From NCBI GenBank assembly GCA_920105805.1, contig CAKKTI010000165.1, forward strand, positions 1 to 41,707: DNA of 41,707 bases, in the 5' to 3' direction. The position numbers and the translations under genes are program-made. The DNA is from Condylostoma magnum. Lineage: Eukaryota > Ciliophora > Heterotrichea > Heterotrichida > Condylostomatidae. The notes beneath the pieces are model-generated. The model made no database searches, was not told the DNA's origin, and saw only the letters and a program-made list of their open reading frames with translations. Numbering within the stretch: position 1 is the stretch's first letter; each line of letters starts with the position of its first letter. Shown piece by piece: positions 1-12,499 of this stretch.

Positions 1-154
1 TTGCAAAAATGAACCCTCTTATTAGTGATATTCTTATAGGTAATTCCTCATAAATAAGAACTTTTTCTTCTAAAAGTATTTTCCTTTAGCATCTAACTAA
101 TTCTCGACTTATATTTCCATCAGGATTCATAATATAATAAGGAATGTTTGCCAT
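1..154 (-). CDS. 5' end of an unknown gene, cut by the window edge
   Basis: A frame of 51 codons opens at ATG 154 and runs off the left edge. It begins MANIPYYIMNPDGNISRELV and continues with a charged stretch containing LLEEKVLIYEELP. TAA is read as Gln once. I recognise no family. The first codons show ordinary amino-acid diversity with Gly, Asp, Glu and Pro, unlike the Lys/Asn/Ile/Phe-rich translations of nearby AT-rich DNA, which is why I think it is real. It is divergent from the weak ORF at 219, with 64 bp between the two ATGs, a spacing typical of this window. Confidence 0.5.
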
Positions 155-218
155 TTTAAGTATATTAGATATAGTTTTGTACAAACGTACTATAAGTTTA
201 TAGATACCAAAAATTAAG

Positions 219-644
219 ATGTTCTGTAATAAATCAAGTAGAAATAAAATAGGTTGAGAGAGAAATATCCCTTATAAAAGACGAAAACTTTAGACCTTAT
301 ACAAGGGTCTAAAGTATTAATAAGAAGTAATATAATGTTAGATAAAAAACGATAAATTTGGATTCCTAAAAATTAAGATAAAACAAAGGCAACAAGTAAA
401 TTCTTTTTAAGAAAATATAGCTTTAGTTAGAATTCAAGTAGGAAGATATTTATTTAAAGCCTATGAATACGCTAACTTTATTGTCACTTGCTTGGAACAT
501 GTTTCTTAATATGAATCTTTCAATGTTGATTATCGCAATAGTTCAAATTGATTAGTTAAAAGTTTTTTTATACAAATTTTATTCTTTATTTACTTGTTTA
601 AATACTTTTCTGATATTATCTTACAATACTTTTTAAAAGCTTAG
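219..644 (+). CDS. possible small hypothetical protein
   Basis: With TAA/TAG as Gln and TGA as Trp, an ATG at 219 opens a frame of 141 codons ending at TAG. The middle part (VRIQVGRYLFKAYEYANFIV, then CLEHVSQYESFNVDYRNSSNW) has a coding-like composition, with G at first codon positions more often than in the other frames. The last 30 residues are hydrophobic (FFIQILFFIYLFKYF) and could be a membrane segment or non-coding read-through. A second frame from ATG 334 is also open but has poorer first-position composition. No family is recognised. The divergent spacing to the gene at 154 fits the local pattern. This remains a weak call. Confidence 0.35.
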
Positions 645-1612
645 GCTGTTAATGGTTAGCTATGTCATAATATGCAATGCTTATGTAATAGTATGACATA
701 ATATATAATAAAATGCCATACTATGCTATTATATGTCATCTTTTGCTATACTATGCATTGATATGCAGTACTATAATGCTAAATTGATGCCTAGCTATAT
801 GACAATGTACCCCCCTTCTCACATGAGACAGTATCATATAGATGATAAAAGCTACAATATTTTTAAAATTAAGATTGACTTAAAATAACAATAATACCTT
901 TTAGATATGCTAATACGAAATAATTAAACAAATCTTCTTTGTTTTCTGAAAGTTTGATGCTTTGGCGTGAAGTCATAGGCTCTAGGCCTATATTTCTAAA
1001 TTATTAACTATATGTTCTCTATCTTATGCTGAATTTTGGTCTAGGATTGTGATTTTATAGTCTTGATTTTCTTGCTATGCTAGAGATGATTTCCTAAAGT
1101 TGATTTTCTTGCTAAACTAGGTGTCCTACTTCACTTGCTATAGCATAATAGCATTACAGACCTCTAGGCTACTGACAGACTTACTGCTGGCCCTGAGCGT
1201 AATGTTATTATGCTTTTAGTAGTTGGCGGGAAAAGAGGGGTCGGGTAAAAACCCATTAAAAATGTATTTGATGCTTTAATAGTACTAAAACATCCTTATT
1301 TGCAGACCTTTTAAGTATGTCAAATTCAGTCGAAGTATATTAAACGTTGATAATTTGCTATTTTTTAATAGAAGCATATTCTTAGGATACTTCAAGCCTT
1401 TCAATAAAAAAACTAACATTTGTCCTATCTTTTAAGGGATTTTATCTATATTAGCCTTTAATGTGTTAAATAATTGTAAAATAACTAAAATTTAGAGCTA
1501 TTGCATAATTATATTTCATATGTAGTTTTATTGATAATGAATTTCAAAATAAAAAAAATAAAATCACTCCTTTCCTAAAAGACTCATTAATCAATACAAA
1601 TTATAACTAACA
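645..1612. other. AT-rich gap without a convincing gene
   Basis: No frame on either strand gives a protein-like translation of useful length. The stretch holds the short palindromic repeat cluster at about 655-815, a C-run near 811, a more GC-rich patch around 1160-1250, and two copies of TTGATTTTCTTGCTA (around 1063 and 1100). It is probably the 3' flank of the large minus-strand gene plus spacer. Confidence 0.4.
655..815. repeat. cluster of short TATG(C/T/A)CAT-like inverted and direct motifs
   Basis: The octamer theme TATGTCAT / TATGCAAT / ATGCCATA / TATGCAGT recurs about ten times within 160 bp. TATGTCATA (661-669) and TATGACATA (692-700) are perfect reverse complements and could pair. 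The cluster lies outside any supported gene. Its function is unknown; it may be simple AT-rich slippage sequence or a binding-site array. Confidence 0.45.
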
Positions 1613-4600
1613 CTACTTATTACAACTTTTAAACATGTTTACTTCAGAAAAAGCTTTTGAAGGATTTTCTAAATCTTCTAAATCCTAAAGAGCAGTTACT
1701 TCCTCAATATTAATCAGCGTAAGCCTAGAAGTTTCTGGCAGGTGATGAGTATTATTTGCTAATGCGTTATCTATACTCAAACTGTGAGCTTACCTTTAAC
1801 TCTAAGCAATTGCGTCTTTAATAATGTTTTAAGCAGACAAATAATCATCGTCAAAGTTTTCTACTAGTGTTATATACTCAGAATCATCTTATTGCAAAGC
1901 AATATCAGGCTCTTGTATGCAAAAGGACTCAGCATAATCAAGCTCTGATTCAGGCTATTAAATATCAATTGACTCACTAATAGGCTGATTATTAACCTCT
2001 GGAATCCAGTTAGCTTCATATTATTTACTTTCATTAGAATAGATAAATAATTCTAAACCATTATAATCTGTATTAGTTGTTACAAAATCATTGTCTGGTA
2101 TATTTGGTGCAACTTGTCTTTTAGTATAAGATATTATTTGATGAGTATTAACTGTGTCAGGCTCTAATTAAGATACATCGTTATTCATACAGTTTTACTA
2201 GTCTTGAATTTTATTAGCTCTAAGCTCCTTCCACCTTTTATATGCTTTATAACAAGATTCTCCAACACTAACTACAATTAGGATCATTTATAATCCTATG
2301 ATCACTATGACAAAAATAAGAATAATCAATTCATACAGATCTGAGCTTTCATCACTTTAAGGTTCCAAATAGAAGGAAATTATAATAAAGGTTCCAAGTA
2401 TTAACAGCTCAGAAAGGCAAGTTATAAAGTTAGTAAGCTTATCAGCATAGGGCCTAAAATATACAACTATTGCTAGATTTGCAAAGGTGTGTAGAATATT
2501 GCAAATACATTACACATAGGGATAATCTAGCAAAAACACTTAAACAATGATATAGAACAGTCTTCTTACCATAAACCAGTAGTAAAACCATAGTTTAAAT
2601 TCAGTTCCTTCTACTTAAAACTCGTAATACAACGTCTCAAATTACCGATTATCCTCCTCAGTCCTTTCCTCTTTTGACTTTTTTGCGTATTTCAAGGAAA
2701 TCTTAAAGATAAAATAAAACCATACTGGCGTAGTTACTATAGCAATAAGTGATAATAACCCAATTAAAATGTTTATCCCCTGCTCTGGATTCGAAAAATC
2801 AAAGGAATAAAGCTATAAGAACGATGCCATTCCAATTTCCATATAAGCCTCTATCCAAAACCTTATATAGAAGTTCCATTTATACCCGTCACTCATTTTC
2901 TTAAAGAGCCAAGCAACACGCTGATACTTCACCTTACTCAGCCCATAAATCACAGGCCACAACATAGTCTATAATATCACAACAGTCCACAGATCCCCAC
3001 AATTCAGCAAATACTGATTCGTTCCATACCCATTCCTTTCACTGAGACTATTCCTTGGCTCTCCATCCTCATCAATCAAAAACTCAAAACAATTTGGAAT
3101 TAAGTTGTAATCTAAGATTGATGCAAAGAATTCTGATAGTTTTAAAGGAATTTTTATATTTGTCATGGGAATGAAAGCTAGGATTTGTATGGTGTTTAGC
3201 AATGCTCATACTGCGCCTGGACTTCCTGTCATCATCCCTGCTCCGACACTCCCTCCAACTGTACTTTAAGAAGCAGCAGCAGCTTGCTCTCCTACAGCCT
3301 TTGCTTCAGCTAGTAATTATGCAGCTTGTTCATCCTCTATTTCAAGTTCGTCACTTGAGCTTATACTTGTGCTTTAGTCGGATAGTATTATCTTCACTTT
3401 TCCTACTATTTTAGATTTATTGGTCTCTAGTATGTAAGTATCTTCGTTTGCATGTGTGAGTGTAAATTCAACTGTTTTCCCAGCTATTTCTAGTTTAAGG
3501 GATTATTAGGTTATGCCAAATCAGGCGTCTGTGATTTAAATTGTTATGCTTCCATTTTATACTGAGTCAATTGCTAGTTTGAGGTTTGCTTAAACACACT
3601 ATTCATTATTTCATACGTATTATGGGATGCATTTGTCACATTAGATTTGTTCTTGGGATTTAGAGCACTCTTCACAGTTCTCCATACAGTCTAAGCATTG
3701 GAAATCAGGGGGAAGTTAGTTGTTGAATTGGCCCTTAGGACAACTGCATTCTTTACCGTTTTACTCGATACCATTGGGACATAAACAGTCTGTATTAGAG
3801 TCCATGGAAAGAGGGCTTTCGCAGGTACATAAGCCATCTGAAAGAGTCATGTTTTTGGATATACAAGTATCACATTTCAAAGTTGGGCCATCAAGACATG
3901 TAGAGCATGGCTTTGTACAATCACTGCAAGCTGAAGTTGTGGTGTTTTTTCATTGTCCATTTTGACACTCTGTAACACAGGATTAAGAGTCCGTATCAAA
4001 AACAGCTTCGGGATCTTCACATTCACATATAACCTAAGAGTCTACAAGTGAACAATTCCCAGTACAATAATCAGGGCATGCATGGCATGTTACAGCCTCT
4101 GAGGAATCAGAATCATAGAATGTATCATCACATACACAATCAGAGCCAGCTTCTGTGCTGTTTTCTGGGCATTAGCACTAAACTATAGTAGTTCCAGAGT
4201 CAATATAAGGATCATTACATACACATTCTCCTTGCTACTAGTTTGAGTTGGTATCACTACATGTAATACATTCGTTATTATTACCTCCATTGCATGTCAA
4301 GCAATCAGAGTGACACTATACACAGTCTTGAGTATCTGTATCAAAATACTTACCATCTGGACATACACATTCTCCTGAGTCTTCTGTTGATGAGCCGGGG
4401 CAAATACAGTCTGAACTATCTGGGCTAAGAATAAAGGGAGATGTACATACACATTAATCATCAGAATTCTTACTCATTTTAACTGAAATACAAGTATCAC
4501 ATTTTTAGATATCTGGAGAGTCAATACAGGAGGAGCATGGGTTTGTGCAATAATTACAAGATAAATCAGTAAGATTCATTCAGTCAGATGGGTTACAACC

Positions 4601-6700
4601 GACTGCACAGAATACAATATTTGGATCTGGATTTTAGTCAGATAATGCCCCATTACATACACACTCACTACTTGTATCAGTACTATCTGATGGACATTAG
4701 CATGTAAGAGCTGGTGGAGTGGCTGTATTTTCGTATGTTGGTTTGCATACACATGTTCCTGGTGTGCTTCCTATTATTTCTGCATTTGAATCATTACAAG
4801 TATCACATTAGCTTGCTCCTGCTCCACTGCATGTTGCACAAGTCTAATCACAAGAAGTACAAGTTACTATTGGTGCAGTACCTGCATTATAAAATCCAGA
4901 ATCACAAATACAATTTGATCCATTTCATGCACTATCTGAAGGACAAATACATGATAAACTATCTCCACTTAACACTTTTGGAGCATTACACACACATTAA
5001 TTGCTTCCATTTATAGTCATAGCTGCATCTTAACATGTAAGACACTACATAGTTGATACATTATCTTTACATGTAGCACAAGGAGCCTCGCATGTTTTAC
5101 AATTCAAATCATCAGAATCTCTCCAATCAGTTCCAGTGCATTCAGCTAAACAATTAATAACATTAGGGTCTGGATCCAAATCCTCGAAATTAGGATTACA
5201 TACACACTTACTGCCTGTATCAGTACTATTTGAAGGACATTCACATGTAAGAACTGGTGGAGTGGCTGTATTTTCATATGTTGATTTACATACACATGTT
5301 CCTGGTGTGCTTCCTATTATGTCTGCATTTGAATCATTACAAGTATCACATTAGCTTGCTCCTGCTCCACTGCATGTTGCACATGTTGAATCACAAGAAG
5401 TACAAGTTACTATTGGTGCAGTACCTGCATTATAAAAGCTAGGATCACAAACACAATTTGATCCATCTTATGTACTATTTGAAGGACAAATACATGATAA
5501 ACTATCTCCACTTAACACTTTTGGAGCATTACATATGCATTAATTGCTTCCATTTATAGTCATAGCTACATCTTAGCATGTAAGACACTGCATAGTTGAT
5601 ACATTATCTTTGCACGTAGCACAAGGAGCCTCGCATGTTGTACAGTTCAAATCATCAGAATCTCTCCAATCAGTTCCAGTGCATTCAGCTAAGCAATTAA
5701 TAACATTAGGGTCTGGATCCAAATCCTCGAAATTAGTATTACATATACACTCACTACCTGTATCATAACTATTTGAAGGACATTAACATGTAAGAGCTGG
5801 TAGAGTGGCTGTATTTTCATATGTTGATTTACACACACATGTTCCTGGTGTATTTCCTATTATTTCTGCATTTGAATCAAAACAAGTCATACAATTACTT
5901 GCTCCTGTTTCATTACATGTTAAACAAGTCAAATCACATATACTAGGTGGAGGATAACAAGGATTATTACCTATAGAATCCTAAAAGCATTAACTCGAAT
6001 TTAGCACAGTTGAGCAGGATGAGTTATCACAATTGTCAGCTGTATTTACATCACTAAGATTTTCATTGCTTCATTGTACTGATTATAATCCTCCTTCAAA
6101 GCCTCCTCCTATTTTCAATATGAAAGGATCATCTCTTTTATCTCAAATACCTAAAGTCCCTATAGCTTTATCTTACCCATTTGATCCAACTTATACATCT
6201 ACCTGATAATCAATAGATCTAACTGTGACTTCAACTTGGTACTAGATTCATTTAATCTAAGTTAGCATTGAAGGACTCTCTGTGCCGCTATCTGATCAAC
6301 TACTTCATAAACCTTTTACTTTTATATCTAAAGTTGTTTAATTTGACCCATCTACGCTGGCCCGAAGTATTACATCATTAGAGTCATCAATTATTTCGAA
6401 AATTTTTCCAGGAGAGGTAATGTATAATCAAAATGTAAAAACATGTTAATTGCCTGAAATATCAGGTAATATAAATTCAATTTTATCAGTTGATTCAAAA
6501 AGTAATCCTTTTGGTGTACATTATGGGTCATTAGCATCAATACCAGTTGTACTGCCCAATGTACCTGATATCGAACCAAATGTCATGGACTAGTCGCAGG
6601 TTCCGTCGAATTTGGCATCTAGATAAACTTCTCCTTGAAATAAAGCTATTTAGAGAATTATTAGAGTTGTTTAAAGTTGTTAGTAGTACATATTTACCAT
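1613..6700 (-). CDS. large Cys-rich (growth-factor-receptor-type) multi-pass membrane protein
   Basis: About 1695 residues from ATG 6700 to TAG 1613 (next in-frame TGA at 1544). A hydrophobic leader (about 1-25) precedes a LamG/concanavalin-like domain (about 30-215: HVFTFWLYI, then DPFILKIGGGFEGG). A very Cys-rich region of furin/GFR-type repeats (about 230-1020) follows, then the motif AVWALLNTIQILAFIPM (about 1160) and roughly 6-7 membrane segments (1165-1475) with an acidic cytoplasmic tail. Many Trp codons are TGA, including AVW and FTFW. This architecture is common among ciliate surface proteins; the membrane part resembles TRP/Pkd-like cores, so receptor or mechanosensory roles are possible but inferred. 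The paralogue at 26650-29433 lacks most of the Cys-rich expansion. A WD40 gene lies upstream on the same strand, as in the second locus. No frameshift was found: the length from ATG to stop is a multiple of three. Confidence 0.85.
4650..5945. repeat. 543-bp (181-codon) tandem repeats inside the Cys-rich gene
   Basis: The segment beginning CTGGTGGAGTGGCTG (plus strand) recurs at 4711, 5254 and 5797 (third copy CTGGTAGAGTGG), exactly 543 bp apart each time. Copies 1 and 2 are close to identical over most of the unit; copy 3 diverges after about 5880. The period is 181 codons, so each copy adds a whole block of Cys-rich repeats without shifting the frame. Boundaries are approximate. Confidence 0.9.
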
Positions 6701-6909
6701 AAGAAATTAAAGGTTGAGATAATAATTAAGTAAAGGGCTTTAAGAGGATATCTTTTGTTTGTCAGATTTTGTATCAAATGTTTTCATTTGAGAAGGAATT
6801 TGGATTCTTTTAGAAATTAAAATACACTTTTTTTGCAGGGAAGCTCAACTTACTGGTTTTGTAAGCAAATACTTCTGTTAGTCTATTTGATTATCTATAC
6901 TTTAATTAC

Positions 6910-7146
6910 TCAAATTTTCTATTGATTATATCCTTACCAAAGTATAATATTTGTTAGTAAGCTTAACTTCATGATTAAATAGCGATTTCTTCCTTATGTA
7001 CTAGCTCCTTAAACATAGCCTACTAGAAGCTGACCTCTAATCATTTCTATTAGAGGATTTAAAATCCTAGTTAGAAATGCTGTTGGATCTTCTGAGTCGG
7101 TAGAAATTGAACTGCCTAGATTTACTGTTCTTTTTTAAAATGTCAT
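6910..7146 (-). CDS. doubtful small hypothetical protein
   Basis: From ATG 7146 a frame reads MTFQKRTVNLGSSISTDSED, then PTAFLTRILNPLIEMIRGQL, and stays free of TGA until 6910. Its first-codon-position G content is clearly higher than that of the competing frame from an upstream ATG near 7240. The in-frame codons upstream of 7146 also look protein-like, so the true start could be further upstream or the piece could be a gene remnant. Internal TAA/TAG codons could end it earlier. It matches no family I recognise. It sits between the WD40 gene and the Cys-rich receptor gene on the same strand. Confidence 0.3.
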
Positions 7147-8110
7147 CTATTAGGAATAATTTTAGGAAAAGTTTGATGGAATCTGTCTAGTGAATATTAG
7201 GAATAATTGTCGCCCAAAGTTAGAAATTGGTGAAAAACATATTATTATTAGATACTACTTATTTGCAAAATGATAAAAGAGGGGAGGCTTAAGTGATCTG
7301 TATAAGTTAACAATTATATTATTATTCAAAACTATCTTCTATTTCCATACTCAAACTTTAAAAGCATATATAGTTTTATTAATATCTTTCTCCAATGCAT
7401 ACACAAAATTGGAAATCTAATTGATTTATCTGATATATTTTAATTTATTCACCTATAACTATAAAATTTCTACACTTTTTAACAGATGATTTGAGTTGTA
7501 TGTATTTTACTCTGATGTTTTAAATCAAATGCAAGCTTTATAATCTATAAGACTCATCTTACAGTAATTGGGATAATACCCAACATAAGATATAAGAGTT
7601 CTACGGGTGTATTCAATGTAAATCTAAAGGATTTTATTATGCATTTCTTAATTATGATGTCTTATTTATCTCCCTATGAAAATTCTTGATTATCTGAGTA
7701 TTTTTACTAACACATCTATATAAATTCCCTTTATAATATGTTATGTGACCTATATTATTGTATCTCCTGATTGTAGATCTAACCATAAAATTTAATGCTT
7801 ATATTAGTTTTTAGCTCTCATATTAGCTTATTCTTCAGCATCTAAGAAATAATTTGTTATTTCTTTTGTATTATACCTAGATATTAGTATTTAAGGTTAC
7901 CAGTTTACACTTCATTTATTTTATTAGATAATAAACCAGATATTCCTAGCTTATAATTTAAATACATCTTATTATAAAATATACTCGTATTTAGCTTTCT
8001 ACTAAATATATTCACACAATCTATAAAAGAATTATTATAAAGTAATATAATAATTATAATTTTATATCCAATTTAAAGGAATTAAATATACATATACCCT
8101 TTGCATATAA
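7147..8110. other. AT-rich stretch downstream of the WD40 gene, no convincing gene
   Basis: Open frames exist because only TGA is an unconditional break in this code, but their translations are dominated by Ile, Lys, Asn, Phe and Tyr and match no family. An open frame continuing the WD40 gene leftwards can be drawn by assuming an 84-nt intron; I rejected this because verified introns here are 15-16 nt. Confidence 0.4.
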
Positions 8111-9604
8111 TTATCTAATGGTAAATTTATCAAACATATTATTAATCTAAATTTTTAACTGATTTATCCCTTCAAGATCACTAAAAACAACAAATGATTC
8201 GCATATCGATAAATCTAAAGACTCTATTTAATTTCCGAATAACACAAGACACCTGCTATATCTTTAGTCCTAAAGATCTCAAAGCTTAATAGTAAATGAG
8301 TCATTTGACACAGCAAATCTATCTGATAATGATATTCTAATCTGAATAACCTCATTCTAATGCTTTCCAATTACTTGATTATTTGACAAGTCTACTAAAT
8401 CTCAATACTTTACTTCTTGATCAGCTCCTCCTGTAATAATAAAAGTTTCACTCATAGATATTTGAACAGTATTTACTTTTGCTTAGTGTTATCCAATACT
8501 TTTACTTTTGATTTAACGTTGTAAATCTCAAAGTTGAATTTAGCCATCAAATGCTCCAGTAACAATAAATTGTTCACTTAAAGATATACTAAGGGAGGTT
8601 ATTTATTTATTTTGGGTATCAAGATTATAGCCCTGATTATTTACTAAGTCTTTTATATGTACATGAATGCCATTAGAAACATAAGCTGTAAGTGTATTCT
8701 TTTATGAGATGCATATTTACCTGATTTATCTTTAACAATTCTTTATTTAATCGTGGCACTACAGCGTATTATTGAATACTGAATCTTCCAAATTTCATAG
8801 CTTTAAGTATCCATCTTTTCCACCTGAAATAACAAACTGCTGGTTCTTAGATAAACTTAACGATTATATATTATCAATATGATAACCAATGTACTTCTTT
8901 TTAATGTTTTCATTGATTTACTTTTAGTATATGTGATTACCCTAACTGTATACTATGTATCTCTAATCAGCTGAAATACAAATATTATTCGCATTTTTAG
9001 TTTTTAGTATTTATCTCTGATTACATTCTAACTGTTTAAACTTGCAGATTTGTAACTTTTATTGTCTTCCTAAAATCTTTATATAATCAATTGCTTTGTT
9101 TATTCCTCTTTACTAATTTTTTGCAAAACAGTTTCTGATTCAATTAATTACAGTATCTATATCTTGGCTTTGGTATTCCATCAAAATAATTCATGAAATC
9201 TATCCATAGCTTTCTAGATTTAAAGCACGTAACTACTGCTTAGTGAATTGTTCAATTATTAGCTTAGCTTGATTAAAGTCTTTAACTAGTATATCAAGGT
9301 ACTTTAAGTGTTTTAATTTTATATTTTCCTTTTAGATCATGATGCCTATGAGATCGTTAATCGGTTGCATTGATTCTAATTAAATAATTCTGTAAAGTTA
9401 TGCTAGTGTTTTGAGTTTCTTTGTTGAAGATCAATGTTTAATATTTCAAATTAAATTCTTAAGTTGATTTTATGAAAGTAATTGGGACTTCAATAGCTTC
9501 GAAAGTTATTTTAAGTTCAAATTAGGCTAGATAATGCTTAATATGGTCTCTAATTGGAGTCCTTTTAATAAATAGCTGATTGTTTATTAAATTAAAACTT
9601 CCAT
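8111..9604 (-). CDS. WD40-repeat protein with ciliate-type helical N-terminal region
   Basis: A 497-residue frame from ATG 9604 to TAA 8111. Residues 1-200 are helical and resemble the N-terminus of the WD40 protein at 22302 (HLKYLDILVKDFNQAKLIIE here against AKYLKYLDVLVKSSDQAKEI there, then GQISW and a WIRN/WIMR element). From about residue 215 there are roughly seven WD units, for example FVISGGKDGYLKLWNLED, FIVTGAFDGQIQLWDLQ, FIITGGADQEVKYWDL and FTIKLWDLQD. The Trp of these WD dipeptides is TGA in every clear unit, strong internal support for TGA=Trp. It probably forms a single seven-blade beta-propeller scaffold; its partner is unknown. It lies 158 bp downstream of the TRP-like gene's stop and is in the same orientation as the Cys-rich receptor gene, as in the copy near 30 kb. 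Confidence 0.85.
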
Positions 9605-9762
9605 TTATTATTCTAACAATAAAATTTTGTAATTAATATACAGAAATGAGTTAATTTTAAGTATAATACTGTGTAAAGATAGTATTTATAAAGTATTTTT
9701 AAGAACTTGATTTAATTTAAATTACACTTTTAGTACATAGATTAATAACTAACAGAAACGAT

Positions 9763-12486
9763 TCAATTACTACTTATTGCTTCAATTAATCCAGAAACCT
9801 TATAGCTATACAATATTTCCTTACTATCCTTTTACATGTTAAAAATAAACATTAAATGCTCAGTGTCTACAATTTGCTTTTCTTTATCACAGAAGTTGAC
9901 AAGGATATCATTTAAAATAATTTACTTTTAAATCAATTGTAAGTCTGTATTTACAACTTATTCTATGATCAAATTTGAGAATATGTTGAAAGGTCTATTA
10001 CTAGAACTATTTGGCTGATATTTATAGTCATTATGATGATATATATAAAGATCTTCTAAGTTTATTTCCTGAATTTACAGCTATTCTTGTTTTTCTTATA
10101 TATAATTGATAATGAATTCATAGTTACTATCAGTCATAATTACTGACTCTTCATTCTCTACGAATAAATACTAAATAAGATAATATTATTTCTAGAGAAG
10201 ACATTTAAACAAAATTCATAATCCTTTTAGTCCCCATATAACTTACAACATAAATAAGTATCTAATACTGCCTCTGTTATAGTAATGCAAAGAATAAATC
10301 CCGTAAATCCATGCTGGTACTATCATAACCAAATTTATACTGAAAAATAACAGGTTAATCAAAGTAAACATTGGCATGTATCCAATATACTCCAGTACAT
10401 GATCCAATATCTTTACGAATTTTTCTTTAAAAAAGTAAACTGGGAATAAGATAATCACAATTGCATTAATAGGGCAGGGTAATGTAGTAAAAGCCCCTAG
10501 ACCTATAATATATTTATTGTAATACTTAATCTAATTCAAAAGATGTAAGTAATACGCATTTGACATCTAAATAGTATCCTCGAACTTATTACTCAGCAAT
10601 GCAATCAGAATATTCAGCATGGTTATTGTAGATATAAACACCCAGAATATAGTCAACCACATCCCAAGTCCGGTTTCATCATCAAATACTCCAAAATCTA
10701 CGTTTCCTATAGAGAAATCAAAGATAGTTCTGATGGATAATAAAGCTGTTCTGAATTACTCGCTAGTTTTAAAAAATATCGACCAGAAGATCAAAGCTGC
10801 TGCTAAAATAATAAAAGCTAAAATGACTATGAAAGGCATCATGAACACAATTATAGCATAAATCATGTATACCTATGTGCCTAGCACTTAATTGACCATT
10901 AGGCAATAGAACATCTTGAATAAAATAGCTGCAAATATAAATCCATTCGCAAAAATGCCTAAATTAGGGTCTTACTCTGATTCTGGTTAGAAGTGCAGCA
11001 TATAAGTAGTCAAACTTACTGGAGCTATGAGTAGTATGTCTAAAAGAATATCAAAAGTGAATATTAACTTTTTCTTTGCTAAAATAGCATAAAATAACTT
11101 TGTAAAGAAACTACCAACCAAAAATTAAACAACAATAAACCTGACTTCATATATATCATTAGTTTCAGCACTTTTTTCCTATAGATCCATAATTTCGTTA
11201 AAATCACTGGTATTCTCAAACCTATAATTTAAATCATAGAAAGTAATTGAAGAGTCAAACATAAGGGCTAAGCAAATTGTTGTATAAATAAACTCTATTA
11301 TAAATTTTGGGAAGAAATTGTATTTTCATGATTTAAATTGGAAAAAGTCATCGTTTTTAAATTTCTAAAGGCTTCCAATGATCCATTTTCCATCTTTGTA
11401 TATATTCCTAAAGTTCCAAAATGGGCTGAATTTTTGAATTTGAGTCTCAATAAGCCCTCCATTAAAATAGATTTATTTTGCAGCTTTTAACACAAGATCT
11501 TGGTTCAATAATTACTTATACTCTTCAAGATTTTCAATCATTATTTAAATTACAGGCTTTTTGTCAAATTTGGTACTTAAAACTAATGTAAGCTGATAAA
11601 GGTCAGCGTATTCATTAATAATACATTCCATTATATTATGCAACATTTATTGGATATTATAGAATCTGGGAGTTAATTTATAGTCTATTTGCTTCAACTT
11701 CTAAATCAACTCATTCAAAATTACACAATATACGAAAGGATGGGTAATTTTATATAAAACTGATTCCTTCAAACATCTTGGCTTTATTATATTTTACACA
11801 ACATTATAAAATAGCTCAATAATCAATTTATTCTGAGGTAATTCCTTGATAATTAGTAAAGTTTTAAAAATGTAGTTGTAATTCTTAGGATCTGTTAGAT
11901 TTTTGATTAGTTTAGCATAGTTTACAGTGTTTAACAACTTATTGTTATTTGGATTTAACCTTTAAGAAATTTTAACTAATTTATAGATGATTTTATACTA
12001 TTTCTAGTTTATCAATAAGGACACATCATTTGCTGAAAATTATACTCCATCGAGTATAGCTTAACTTATGTTTTCATAATCCTGATCAGTAATACACTGT
12101 TACAAATCAAATTATTTCTTCTATGATGAAAACGTCTCTTCTAGTGCTTGAACTTTAACTTTATTTGACCTTAGAGATTATACTTAACTCTTCAGATTCT
12201 CCATCCCAAATTCATCAATCAAGTTTAACATATAATCATCTATAATTATTCTAGATTCATGCAGCATATCTATTGCCAAGTCTTCTAAATTAGACTTTAC
12301 AGCAGCCCTGAAAGCCTTTGAATCTGCTTTCTGTTAATTTCTGTTAGTGAATAATTTCACGTCATAGTATTTATCAACTCAGTTACTTAAAATTAAGTAG
12401 TACTTGCTTGAATTTCCCCCTAATTCTTTCAGCTCAAAGCGCTTGGAATACAGCTCTTTGATGTTTTTAATGCTAGGCAGGGACAT
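9763..12486 (-). CDS. TRP-like / ion-transport family cation channel
   Basis: A 907-residue frame from ATG 12486 to TGA 9763. The N-terminal 380 residues are soluble and helical and may be degenerate repeats. Membrane segments start near residue 395. A pore-like stretch with SIRTIFDFSIGNVDFG is followed by an S6-like helix, FWVFISTITMLNILIALLSN, then KFEDT, matching the NxLIAxxSxxxE pattern that follows S6 in TRPV/TRPC/polycystin-type channels. Two further hydrophobic segments follow (about 665-725), then a cytoplasmic tail. Trp is written TGA at three internal sites (NWVDKYYD, FKSWKYN, GLWILF), while the last TGA ends the frame. It is probably a calcium or cation channel of the cell or ciliary membrane; selectivity cannot be read from the sequence. 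Only 13 bp separate its ATG from that of the divergent CFAP97-like gene. Confidence 0.8.
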
Positions 12487-12499
12487 ATTATTACAATTT
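12487..12499. promoter_or_regulatory. 13-bp divergent intergenic spacer
   Basis: All sequence between the ATGs of the TRP-like gene and the CFAP97-like gene is ATTATTACAATTT. Promoter elements of each gene must therefore lie inside the other gene's 5' coding region, or both initiate from this A/T patch. The plus-strand start is less certain than the minus-strand one; the next in-frame ATG is 12632, within the conserved domain. Confidence 0.5.

Noticed and set aside
7034-7056. Hairpin CCTCTAAT - 7-nt loop - ATTAGAGG as a possible terminator or RNA element
   Set aside because: It is isolated, falls inside the doubtful ORF at 6910-7146, and no known RNA family matches; a stem of this size is expected by chance in 41 kb.
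8000-8100. Possible 84-nt intron at the end of the WD40 gene (GTATATGTAT...TTTATAG) with coding continuing to the left
   Set aside because: Verified introns here are 15-16 nt, the continuation shows no WD or other family, and TAA 8111 gives a natural end.
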